Assembly (NCBI GenBank): GCA_041394705.1
Contig: JAWKHS010000003.1
Location: forward strand, 558,001 to 622,000
Length of the DNA: 64,000 nt
Direction of reading: 5' to 3'
From: Vicinamibacterales bacterium
Lineage (GTDB): Bacteria; Acidobacteriota; Vicinamibacteria; Vicinamibacterales; UBA2999
Of this stretch, positions 50,684 to 58,029 are shown piece after piece (positions within the stretch are counted from its first letter, which is position 1; each line of letters begins with the position of its first letter). Under the pieces are notes generated by a model that was given only the letters and a program-made list of their open reading frames with translations, had not been told where the DNA came from and did no database searches. The translations under genes were made by a program, and so were the position numbers.

Positions 50684-51703
50684 GTGAAGCCGACCCGCGT
50701 GCTGGTGCTGGTTCACAAGCACCTCATTCCCCCTGACGCCGCGACCGAGGAGGAGGCCGCGTCCGCCGAATGGAAGATGGAGTGGGACGTGGTCTCGACG
50801 CTGCGGAAGCGGAACCACGAACTGCGCGTCATCGGCGTCACCGACGACCTGACGCCCATCCGGTCCAGCATGGACGAGTTCAAGCCGGCCATCGTCTTCA
50901 ACCTGATGGAGGCCTTCGCGAACGTCAGCGTCTTCGACCAGAACGTCGTGAGCTACCTCGAGCTGCTGCGGGTGCCCTACACGGGCTGCAACCCGCGTGG
51001 CCTGACGCTCTCGCGCGACAAGGCGCTCGCGAAGAAGCTGATGGCCTATCACCGGATCCCGGTGCCGGACTTCGTCGTGGTGCCGCGCGGCCGCAAGCCT
51101 CGCCGGCCCAAGCGCCTGACGTTCCCCGTGATCGTCAAGTCGCTCATCTACGAGTCGTCCATCGGCATCTCGCAGGCGTCGGTCGTCGCCAACGAAGAGC
51201 AGCTCCTGAAGCGCGTGCAGTTCGTGCACGACACCATCGGCACGGCGGCCATCGTCGAGCAGTTCATCGAGGGCCGGGAGCTGTACGCGGGGGTGCTCGG
51301 CAACGATCGGCTCCGTGTGTTCCCCGTGTGGGAGATGTCGTTCGCCAAGATGCCCGAGAACGCCTGGCACATCGCGACCGAGCGCGTGAAGTGGAACGTC
51401 GCGTACCAGAAGAAGCACGGCATCGACACGGGGGAAGCGGCCCTCACCTACGGCATGGCCACGCGCGTCCAGCACCTGGCGAAGCGCGTGTTCCGGGCCC
51501 TGGACCTGACCGGCTACGCCCGCATCGATCTCAGGCTCGCCGCCGACGGCCGCCTGTTCGTGATCGAGGCCAACCCGAATCCCCAGCTCGCGCAGGGCGA
51601 GGACTTCGCGCAGTCGGCCAAGCTCGCGAAAGTGCCCTACGGGGAACTCCTGGAGCGCATCATGACGCTGGGGCTGCAATGGCAGCCTGAGCGCACCGCC
51701 TAA
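50684..51703 (+). CDS. ATP-grasp ligase (D-Ala-D-Ala ligase-like)
   Basis: Protein of 339 residues. ATP-grasp signatures: VPYTGCNPRGLTLSRDKALAKKLMAYHRIPVPDF, VIVKSLIYESSIGISQASVV, AAIVEQFIEGRELYAGVLGN, and ARIDLRLAADGRLFVIEANPNPQL with the metal-binding Glu and Asn. These enzymes form a carboxyl phosphate and ligate an amine or peptide. Neither MurF nor peptidoglycan genes are near, and the sequence is not a normal ddl; with the metallopeptidase it may make and trim an unknown peptide. The last five codons and stop lie in the first of three tandem repeats. Confidence 0.78.
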   Translation: MKPTRVLVLVHKHLIPPDAATEEEAASAEWKMEWDVVSTLRKRNHELRVIGVTDDLTPIRSSMDEFKPAIVFNLMEAFANVSVFDQNVVSYLELLRVPYTGCNPRGLTLSRDKALAKKLMAYHRIPVPDFVVVPRGRKPRRPKRLTFPVIVKSLIYESSIGISQASVVANEEQLLKRVQFVHDTIGTAAIVEQFIEGRELYAGVLGNDRLRVFPVWEMSFAKMPENAWHIATERVKWNVAYQKKHGIDTGEAALTYGMATRVQHLAKRVFRALDLTGYARIDLRLAADGRLFVIEANPNPQLAQGEDFAQSAKLAKVPYGELLERIMTLGLQWQPERTA

Positions 51704-51797
51704 AGCGGTCGCTCAGGTTGGGGCCTGAGCGGACCGCCTAAAGCGGTCGCTCAGGTCGGGCCTGAGCGGACCGCCTAAAGCCGTCGCTCAGGTTGAA
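51685..51797. repeat. Three tandem 37-38-bp repeats starting in the ATP-grasp 3' end
   Basis: Units begin at 51685, 51723 and 51760, each starting GCCTGAGCG and reading through ACCGCCTAAAGC to GTCGCTCAGGT. Within each, CCTGAGCG pairs with CGCTCAGG, so each copy folds as a hairpin. The first copy holds the stop codon of the ATP-grasp gene (PERTA-stop), so the coding end appears to have been copied twice downstream. No spacers separate the units, so it is not CRISPR. Confidence 0.85.
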
Positions 51798-51811
51798 GCC
51801 GGAACGGACGG

Positions 51812-52417
51812 CTAGCGGAAGACGAGGCCGACCGTGGCGCGCCAGAAGCGGAGCCGCGCGCTGTCGCCGCTCACCTCCGAGACGTCGGCCGACGAGATGC
51901 TCTTGAGGTAGCGGACGTCGAATCGCAGGCCGACCACGTCGGACACGAACCCCACGGCCCCCGCGCCGAGGGTGAGGCCGAGGAAGTCGTTGCTGAACTC
52001 CAGGAAGTCGATGCCGTTCCTCGACGAGGCGTGCATCCAGCCAAGGCCGGCGACCGCGTAGGGCCGGAGGGACTCCCGCGTGATGCGGAGGGGCAGCGCC
52101 AGCATGACGTTGCCCGACAGCGTGGTCACGCCGCTGCGCGTGACGAGGTTGTCCCTGGTGCGCTCGAAGAAGCGGGGCTGGTGCGCGACCTCCAGTTCGA
52201 GCCCGAGTCCGGAGTCGCTGATGGCCACGCCCGACACACCGAGCGAGAGCTTCGTGTCGCGGGCCCCCACGTCGTTGTCGAAGTCGAGGTCGTTGGTGGC
52301 GCCCCTGAACTTCACCCCCATGAAGGGGGAGACGAAGATGTCGGCCGCCGCGGGCGTCGGTGCCGAGACAGCCATCCAGCCCACGAGTGCCGCTGTCAGC
52401 AGGCGGGTCCGGCGCAC
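51812..52417 (-). CDS. Exported outer-membrane beta-barrel protein
   Basis: GTG start at 52417; 201 residues with a signal peptide (MRRTRLLTAALVGWMAVSAPTPAAA). The mature part alternates polar and hydrophobic residues in strand pairs (GLGLELEVAHQPRFF, NVMLALPLRI, LRPYAVAGLGWMHAS, VGLRFDVRYLKSIS) and ends RATVGLVFR, with a C-terminal aromatic-rich strand as expected for an eight-stranded OmpA/OmpW-like barrel. No OmpA peptidoglycan domain. It lies 12 bases downstream of the serine-hydrolase-fold gene on the same strand and probably shares its transcript. Confidence 0.72.
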   Translation of the reverse strand: MRRTRLLTAALVGWMAVSAPTPAAADIFVSPFMGVKFRGATNDLDFDNDVGARDTKLSLGVSGVAISDSGLGLELEVAHQPRFFERTRDNLVTRSGVTTLSGNVMLALPLRITRESLRPYAVAGLGWMHASSRNGIDFLEFSNDFLGLTLGAGAVGFVSDVVGLRFDVRYLKSISSADVSEVSGDSARLRFWRATVGLVFR

Positions 52418-52429
52418 GGTACTCGGCGA

Positions 52430-53500
52430 TCAGGAGACGAACAGCCGGAGGAACAGCTTGGCGAAGAGCGACGCGGTGACGTCGCCGGCCGCCAGGGCGT
52501 CGGCCGGTCCGAGCCCGTCGCTGTTGGCCAGCATGATCAGCGTGACGCCGCGGTCCGGCACCTTGATCACGAGCGCGGAGCCGGCGTCGCGGAGGCTCCC
52601 GAACTGCCAGACCAGCCGCGTGCCGTTGTAGGACTGCACGAACCAGCCCAAGCCGAGGGGCAGGCTGGTCCCGCTGTTGGACGTCACGTTGGTCCACGCC
52701 ACGGTCCGCAAATCGCGGCCCACCAGGTCGTCGGCGTCGAGCGCCATCTCGAAGCGCGCAAGGTCGCGGACGGTCGAGACCAGCCCGGTGGCGGCGGTCA
52801 CCGCTTCGGCCGGGTACTCGCTGCGGGTGGCGCGTCCGGAGCGGTCCACCCGGTAGGGCACCGCCAGCCGCTTCAGCACGTCGCCGTATGCGCGCAGCAC
52901 GTCGTCGTCGAAGTACTGGTCGTCGACCCGCGACAGCACACCCAGGTCCCGTCCGGGTACCGAGTCCTTCATGCCGAGCCGGTCGAAGATGTCGGCGGCC
53001 ACGGCGGCGCGGTACGGCCGCTCGCTGCACTCGTCAGCCACGCGCGACAGCGCCCCGAATCGATCCGGGTCGAACCGGAACGCGTCGCCGGGCACGCCAG
53101 CGGACGTGTGCGCCATCACGTGGAAGATCGTGGCGCTGGATTCGGGAATCTCGGAGGTCCAGCGACGGACCGGCTGGGCGATGTTCAGGCCGGCGCGTTC
53201 CACGCACTGGCCGAGCACGATGGCCGTGACCGATTGGGTGAGCTGCCCGATGAGATAGGGCGTGTCGGGCCGGGCAAAGACGTTGTTCTCGATGTCCTGC
53301 TTCCCGAGCCCGACGTCCCAGGCCGGGCGGCCGTCCTGCACGATGGCCGCGGACAGGCCGGGGATGCCCGTTTCCTGTCGCAGGGAGTCGAGATAGCGTT
53401 CGAAGAGGGTGAAGGGCAGACCCTGAGCGGCGGGGCGTGACGACAGGGTCGCCACGGCGAGACACCCACATACGGCCGCGATGAGAGGGCGCATCGACAT
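52430..53500 (-). CDS. Beta-lactamase-fold protein lacking the catalytic Ser and Lys
   Basis: The start at 53500 gives 356 residues with a signal peptide (MSMRPLIAAVCGCLAVATLSSRPAAQG). The class C beta-lactamase/serine hydrolase fold is plain: LDSLRQETGIPGLSAAIVQDGRPAWDVGLG, DTPYLIGQLTQSVTAIVLGQ, IFHVMAHTSAGVPG, AATGLVSTVRDLARFEMALD and LGWFVQSY. Where active members have S-x-x-K followed by S (as in IGSVTKSFTA), this protein has Gln86 and Gln89 (GQLTQS). Both the nucleophile and the general base are missing, so hydrolysis by the usual route is not expected. It may be a binding or regulatory pseudoenzyme. It is likely transcribed with the beta-barrel gene. Confidence 0.8.
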   Translation of the reverse strand: MSMRPLIAAVCGCLAVATLSSRPAAQGLPFTLFERYLDSLRQETGIPGLSAAIVQDGRPAWDVGLGKQDIENNVFARPDTPYLIGQLTQSVTAIVLGQCVERAGLNIAQPVRRWTSEIPESSATIFHVMAHTSAGVPGDAFRFDPDRFGALSRVADECSERPYRAAVAADIFDRLGMKDSVPGRDLGVLSRVDDQYFDDDVLRAYGDVLKRLAVPYRVDRSGRATRSEYPAEAVTAATGLVSTVRDLARFEMALDADDLVGRDLRTVAWTNVTSNSGTSLPLGLGWFVQSYNGTRLVWQFGSLRDAGSALVIKVPDRGVTLIMLANSDGLGPADALAAGDVTASLFAKLFLRLFVS

Positions 53501-53611
53501 CAAGGCAAAAGCCGCTCTTGCATCATACCATCCGAGGTACCTTTCGGCCCTGGCCGGCCCGGGACCTGTGCTAGCCTTACAGAGCCCGTCCCCCGACGGA
53601 CGCCTGACGTG

Positions 53612-54157
53612 ATGATCTGCCCGCGCGCCGCCCGCCTTGCCACGCTCGTGGCGGTCGTGTCGCTGGCGGGCGTCGGCGCGGCGCGGGCGGACACCCTCCG
53701 GATCGTCCCACTCGTGCGCGACGGCCACGTCCTGGTGTCCTGCCAGCTCGCCGACGGATATACGGCCGACGTCCACGACGTCATCCAGAGCGGGTTGAAG
53801 ACCACGTTCACCTACGACGTCGAGCTTCGGATCAAGGTGCCGATGTGGGTGGACCGGGTCGTCGACACGGTCACCGTCACGACGACGGTCCAGTACGACA
53901 ACCTCACGCGGCGCCACTCCATCTCGCGGTACCTCGACGGCCGCATCGACGTCGCCAAGGTGACCGAAGACGAGTCCGTCGTCCGCGACCTCCTCACCAC
54001 GTTCGACAAGCTGCCCCTCTTCAAGACCACGCGGCTGGAACCGAACCGCGAGTACTATCTCGTGGTCCGCGCCGCCGCGCGCCCGAACAGCAACGTGCCG
54101 CTCTGGCCGTGGGGCAACGGTGTGTCGGGCATGGCGAAGTTCACGTTCATTCCCTAG
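53612..54157 (+). CDS. Exported DUF4390-like protein
   Basis: ATG at 53612 (a GTG at 53609 is an alternative); 181 residues with signal peptide (ARLATLVAVVSLAGVGAARAD). The mature sequence VSCQLADGYTADVHDVIQSGLKTTFTYDVELRIKVPMWVDRVVDTVTVTTTVQYDNLTRRHSISRYLDG matches the pattern of DUF4390 proteins, which are small exported beta-rich proteins found near regulator or membrane genes. Function unknown. It is divergent from the beta-lactamase-fold gene, about 110 bases apart. Confidence 0.68.
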   Translation: MICPRAARLATLVAVVSLAGVGAARADTLRIVPLVRDGHVLVSCQLADGYTADVHDVIQSGLKTTFTYDVELRIKVPMWVDRVVDTVTVTTTVQYDNLTRRHSISRYLDGRIDVAKVTEDESVVRDLLTTFDKLPLFKTTRLEPNREYYLVVRAAARPNSNVPLWPWGNGVSGMAKFTFIP

Positions 54158-54267
54158 CCTGGCCCCTGCCACGGCTCCGTCCGCGCCCGTTCGGCCCAGC
54201 CGTGCGGGCGCGTCGTGTTTTGGTAGAGTAGGCGGCGCTGTCCGCTGACCTTCACACGAGGTTTCCC

Positions 54268-55461
54268 ATGGCATTTCGGACCCACAGCCGGCTCGGGCTC
54301 TTCGTCGCCACGGCGCTGAGCACCGCGGGCGCGGCCCTGCTGCTGGCCCAGTCGGCTTCCACGCCGGTGAACGATCCGCCGAATCCCTACACGACGGTCG
54401 AGAACTACTTCAAGCTGCCCGCGGGCCGGACGTGGGGCTCGACGAGCGCCGTGGACATCGATCCCGACGGCCGGTCCATCTGGGTGGCGGAGCGGTGCGG
54501 CGCCAACGGCTGCTGGGACCGCGAGAAGGGCCAGATGTCGCCGGTGCCCGTCATCCTGAAGTTCGACGCGTCCGGGGCGCTCGTGAAGAGCTTCGGCACG
54601 GGAGTGGCCGTGTTCCCGCACGGCATCCACGTGGATCGCGAGGGCAACGTGTGGATCACCGACGGCCAGGACAACCTGCCGCGGCGCCCGCGCACCGCGT
54701 CCGCCGACGCGCCCATGCCGCCCATGCCCGCCAAGGTGGTCGGCCACCAGGTGCTGAAGTTCAGCCCCGACGGCACGCTGCTGCTGGCGCTGGGCAAGCC
54801 GGGCGGCAACCAGCCGGGGCAGACGCCCGATCCGGCGTCCTTCTACGAGCCGAACGACGTCATCACGTATCCCAACGGCGACATCCTCGTGGCCGAGGGC
54901 CACGGCAACGCGCCGCCGTCGACGGCGCGTCTCATCCGCTTCGACAAGAACGGCAAGTTCCTGCGGGAGTTCGGCAAGATGGGCACGGGCCGCGACGGCG
55001 AGTTCATGCAGCCCCACGGCCTGGCGTTCGACTCGCGCGGCCGCCTGTTCGTGGCGGACCGCAACAACAACCGCATCCAGATTCTCGACGCCGAGACCTA
55101 CGCCACCCTCGACACCTGGTACCAGTTCAGCCGGCTGAGCGGCATCTTCATCGACAAGAACGACATGCTCTACGGCGCCGATTCGGAGTCGGGCTCCGTG
55201 AACCCCGCGCACGGCGCGTGGATGCGCGGCATGCGCATCGGATCGGCGCGAGACGGCAAGGTGGTGGCGTTCATCCCGGACCCGACCAGCGTCGGAGAGA
55301 AGTTCGCGATGGTCGATGGCAAGCCGGTGATGACCAAGGCCGACGGCTCGCCAGGCGCCCGCGGCACGCTCGCCGCGGAAGGCGTGGCGGTGGACGCGGC
55401 CGGCAACATCTACGGCGCAGAAGTCGGCCCCCGGGCGGTCAAGAAGTACGTCAGGAAGTAG
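54268..55461 (+). CDS. Exported NHL-repeat / peptidyl-amidating-lyase-like protein
   Basis: Protein of 397 residues with a signal peptide (LGLFVATALSTAGAALLLAQS). Six-bladed NHL-type repeats are visible: FPHGIHVDREGNVWITDG, HQVLKFSPDGTLLLALG, EPNDVITYPNGDILVAEGHG, QPHGLAFDSRGRLFVADRNNNRIQIL and AEGVAVDAAGNIYGAE. The repeats hold Asp and His residues of the type that bind metal in peptidyl-alpha-hydroxyglycine alpha-amidating lyase, but a lyase role is not proven. It is periplasmic or outer-membrane associated. The next gene starts eight bases after it. Confidence 0.75.
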   Translation: MAFRTHSRLGLFVATALSTAGAALLLAQSASTPVNDPPNPYTTVENYFKLPAGRTWGSTSAVDIDPDGRSIWVAERCGANGCWDREKGQMSPVPVILKFDASGALVKSFGTGVAVFPHGIHVDREGNVWITDGQDNLPRRPRTASADAPMPPMPAKVVGHQVLKFSPDGTLLLALGKPGGNQPGQTPDPASFYEPNDVITYPNGDILVAEGHGNAPPSTARLIRFDKNGKFLREFGKMGTGRDGEFMQPHGLAFDSRGRLFVADRNNNRIQILDAETYATLDTWYQFSRLSGIFIDKNDMLYGADSESGSVNPAHGAWMRGMRIGSARDGKVVAFIPDPTSVGEKFAMVDGKPVMTKADGSPGARGTLAAEGVAVDAAGNIYGAEVGPRAVKKYVRK

Positions 55462-55469
55462 GGCCGTCC

Positions 55470-56273
55470 ATGCGACACCAGCCGGCGGCGATCGTGGCGG
55501 CGGTGTCGGTCGTCGGGGCCCTCGCGGCGGCGCCGTCTCCGCGTCCGGCGTCCGCCACGGCCCTGCTCGCCGGCGCCCGCCAGCTCGTGCTCGTCACGAC
55601 CGCCGGGTGGAACGACGTCTCGGGCACGGTGCATGCCTTTGAGCGCGACGGCGCCGGAGCGTGGATCGAGGCCCGGCGCCGCACGGGGCGGACGACCGCC
55701 CCCGTGGCTGCCGGCGTGTCCATCGTGGTCGGCAAGAACGGCGTCGCCTGGGATCCGGGCGTCGTGGCGCCGGTGGCCGGGCCGGTGAAGGCGGAAGGCG
55801 ACGGGCGGTCGCCCGCCGGCGTTTTCGCGCTGGGGACGGCGTTCGGATTCGCCCCCGCGGCCGAGGCCGCCTGGCTGAGGCTGCCCTACGTGGAAGTCTC
55901 CCCTGGCCTGGAGTGCGTCGACGACACGGCCTCGGCGCGGTACAACGAACTCGTCGATCGCGCGTCCAGCGAGGACACGTGGACGAGCAGCGAGAAGATG
56001 CGCGAGATCAGCCCCGCCTACCACTGGGGCGTCGTCGTGGAGTACAACACGCGGCCCGTCGTGCCCGGCCGGGGGTCGTGCATCTTCCTCCACATCGGCG
56101 GCGAGGGCGGGCGGGGCACCGCCGGCTGCACCGCCATGACGGAATCCGCGCTGACCGGGCTGATGCGCTGGCTCGATCCCGCGCGCCAGCCCGTCCTCGT
56201 GCAACTGCCCAGGGAGGCCCTGGCCGCGCTGCGCACCGCGTGGAGCCTGCCCGCCCTCCCCGCGGCGCGCTGA
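55470..56273 (+). CDS. Exported L,D-transpeptidase-like (YkuD-related) protein
   Basis: Start at 55470, eight bases after the previous stop; 267 residues with a signal sequence (AAIVAAVSVVGALAAAPSPRP). The core LVLVTTAGWNDVSGTVHAFER, AEGDGRSPAGVFALGTAFGF, and FLHIGGEGGRGTAGCTAM shows the YkuD-type motif, where the final Cys in G-x-x-G-C-x-A-M is the nucleophile and the upstream His the base. Such proteins crosslink or edit peptidoglycan in the periplasm. The spacing between His and Cys is a little different from typical YkuD. Probably co-transcribed with the NHL protein. Confidence 0.75.
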   Translation: MRHQPAAIVAAVSVVGALAAAPSPRPASATALLAGARQLVLVTTAGWNDVSGTVHAFERDGAGAWIEARRRTGRTTAPVAAGVSIVVGKNGVAWDPGVVAPVAGPVKAEGDGRSPAGVFALGTAFGFAPAAEAAWLRLPYVEVSPGLECVDDTASARYNELVDRASSEDTWTSSEKMREISPAYHWGVVVEYNTRPVVPGRGSCIFLHIGGEGGRGTAGCTAMTESALTGLMRWLDPARQPVLVQLPREALAALRTAWSLPALPAAR

Positions 56274-56297
56274 GACGGTGCGCCCGCCGTCCGTCGT

Positions 56298-57152
56298 CTA
56301 CTTGACGGCGCCGTCGAGGCCCTCGGTGAGCTCGACGTAGGTCCCGAAGGGATCGGTGAAGAAGGCGATGCCGATGCCGAGCGCCGCCACCTTGCTGTAG
56401 GGCCTGTCGAACTTCACCCCGGCCGCTTCCAACGTCTTGCAGAACGCCTCGAGGCCCCGCACCTCGAAGCCGACGTGATCGAGCGAGCGCCCCTTCGTGC
56501 CGGCCACGGCCACGTCGGACGGCGAGTAGGTGAGGTTGACGCCGGGCAGATCGGCGGCCTGGAACGAGCCGCGCATCCCGCCCTTCGCCCCGAAGTGCTC
56601 GACGTACCAGGCCTTCATCGCCTCCACCTGCGGCGTCGCGTAGTGGATGTGGTGCAGGGCGATGGGCGTGGCCAGGGTCTTCACTTCCACGAGCTCGACC
56701 TTCACGTCGTCGGGCGCCATCACGAACGCGATCGACGTCTTCTGGTCGGGCACGTAGGCCATGTCGTCCTTCACCTCGTACACCGGAGGCGCCTCCGCCC
56801 GCGTGACCATCGGGAAGCCCGCCGCCTTCAGGCGCGCGACGGCCGCGCGGAGGTCCGTGACCCCGAACCCGACGTGGTTCACGCTCGTGCCCTTGGTGCC
56901 GCCCGCCGGTGAGCCCTGCCGCAGCAGCACGATGACGTTCGGGAACACCGCGGCCTCGGTGGTGCCGAGCTTGGCGGATCGGCCCCCGAGCGCGTCCACC
57001 CAGAACTTCTTGTGGGCGTCCACGCTCGTGACCGTCAGGTGGTGGTGCCCGTAGACGATCGGGCCGTCCTTGGCCGCGAGGAGCTGCGCTCCGGCGGGGC
57101 CGCCTGCTGCGCAGACGAGGCCGATCGAGAGGATCGCGGGGAAGAGGCGCAT
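56298..57152 (-). CDS. Exported double VOC-domain protein
   Basis: From the ATG at 57152 the product has 284 residues with a signal peptide (MRLFPAILSIGLVCAAGGPAGAQ). Two VOC modules are seen: YGHHHLTVTSVDAHKKFWVDALGG ... NHVGFGVTDLRAAVARL and LHHIHYATPQVEAMKAWYVEHFG ... LDHVGFEVRGLEAFCKTLEAAG, ending GIAFFTDPFGTYVELTEGL. His and Glu in equivalent positions may bind a metal. Exported VOC proteins of this type are common in soil bacteria and have unknown roles. It is four bases downstream of the lectin-like gene on the same strand, so the pair is an operon. Confidence 0.82.
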   Translation of the reverse strand: MRLFPAILSIGLVCAAGGPAGAQLLAAKDGPIVYGHHHLTVTSVDAHKKFWVDALGGRSAKLGTTEAAVFPNVIVLLRQGSPAGGTKGTSVNHVGFGVTDLRAAVARLKAAGFPMVTRAEAPPVYEVKDDMAYVPDQKTSIAFVMAPDDVKVELVEVKTLATPIALHHIHYATPQVEAMKAWYVEHFGAKGGMRGSFQAADLPGVNLTYSPSDVAVAGTKGRSLDHVGFEVRGLEAFCKTLEAAGVKFDRPYSKVAALGIGIAFFTDPFGTYVELTEGLDGAVK

Positions 57153-57156
57153 GGCG

Positions 57157-57813
57157 CTACCTGGCCGCGAAGCAGTAGAAGTAGCCGGCGCCGCCGGTCG
57201 CGACGAGGTTCGGCTGGCTGCAACCCTTCGAGGGGTGCGCGGAATTCCAGGACGTCGGGTTGGTACCGCCGCCCTGCTTGTCGAAGTGGCCCAGGAGCGC
57301 GCTGCCGGCCCCGTTGCTCGTCCAGTTTCCGCACGTCGTGTCGCCGGCACCGGTGGCCAGCGTGCCGTCGAGGTTCGAGCCGGTCAGGATGTCGTGCTGG
57401 TTCGGCGTGTCCCCGCGGCCGTTCACGACGGTGCCCTTCTCGGTGAGCGAGTTCTCCTTGCCGAGCTTGTTGTTGTCGCTGTGGAGGTCGGCCACGCTGC
57501 TGGCCACCATCACGCCTTTCGCGTTGTACCAGGGGCCGCTCCCGATGCGATCCCGGGCGTTGACCGCGGGCTGGCCGTTGGCGGCCGCCGCGCTGAGATA
57601 TGCGCGCCACTCGCGATTCCCGGCCCCGGCCGCCTTGGCCAGCGCCTGGCAGTGCGCATCGGCGCCCGCGATGCCGCCGAGGTTCGCGCCGTCGCCCTTC
57701 CCCACGGACGTGATGAAGAACCCGAGCGGCGCCTGCGCCTGCGTCTCGACCGTCGCCGCACCCACGAGCAGACCGGCGCCGAGCAGCGCCATTCCCAGAA
57801 CCATTCGTCTCAT
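57157..57813 (-). CDS. Exported lectin-like/endostatin-like domain protein
   Basis: Start at 57813 gives 218 residues with signal peptide (MVLGMALLGAGLLVGAATVETQAQ). The mature part opens with FFITSVGKGDGANLGGIAGADAHCQALAKAAG and REWRAYLSAA, the well-known pattern of extracellular collagenase-NC10/endostatin or DUF1554-like domains with a C-type-lectin-like fold. Paired Cys (HCQ, TCGNW, GCSQ, FYCF) may form disulfides. Function unknown; possible carbohydrate or surface binding. Followed four bases later by the VOC gene. Confidence 0.7.
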   Translation of the reverse strand: MRRMVLGMALLGAGLLVGAATVETQAQAPLGFFITSVGKGDGANLGGIAGADAHCQALAKAAGAGNREWRAYLSAAAANGQPAVNARDRIGSGPWYNAKGVMVASSVADLHSDNNKLGKENSLTEKGTVVNGRGDTPNQHDILTGSNLDGTLATGAGDTTCGNWTSNGAGSALLGHFDKQGGGTNPTSWNSAHPSKGCSQPNLVATGGAGYFYCFAAR

Positions 57814-58029
57814 CGCGATTCCTCCGTGTCCAGGCCCGCCCGTTCGGGCTCGACGGGCTAGTCTACTCACGGCGCCGAGGCGCTCGCCACCCACGCGCGA
57901 GGCCAGCCGGACCTTGCCTCGACGTCTCCCGATGTCACCGGCAGGAGGCGATCCGGGCATGTAGAATACGGCTTTGTTCCAGTGTTTCTGGGGGTCCCCG
58001 CCGTGGACTGCCGGAAGGAGTGTTCGCAC

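Noticed and set aside
51685..51797. CRISPR-like array from three hairpin repeats
   Set aside because: The units are directly adjacent, have no spacers, and the first lies in coding sequence.
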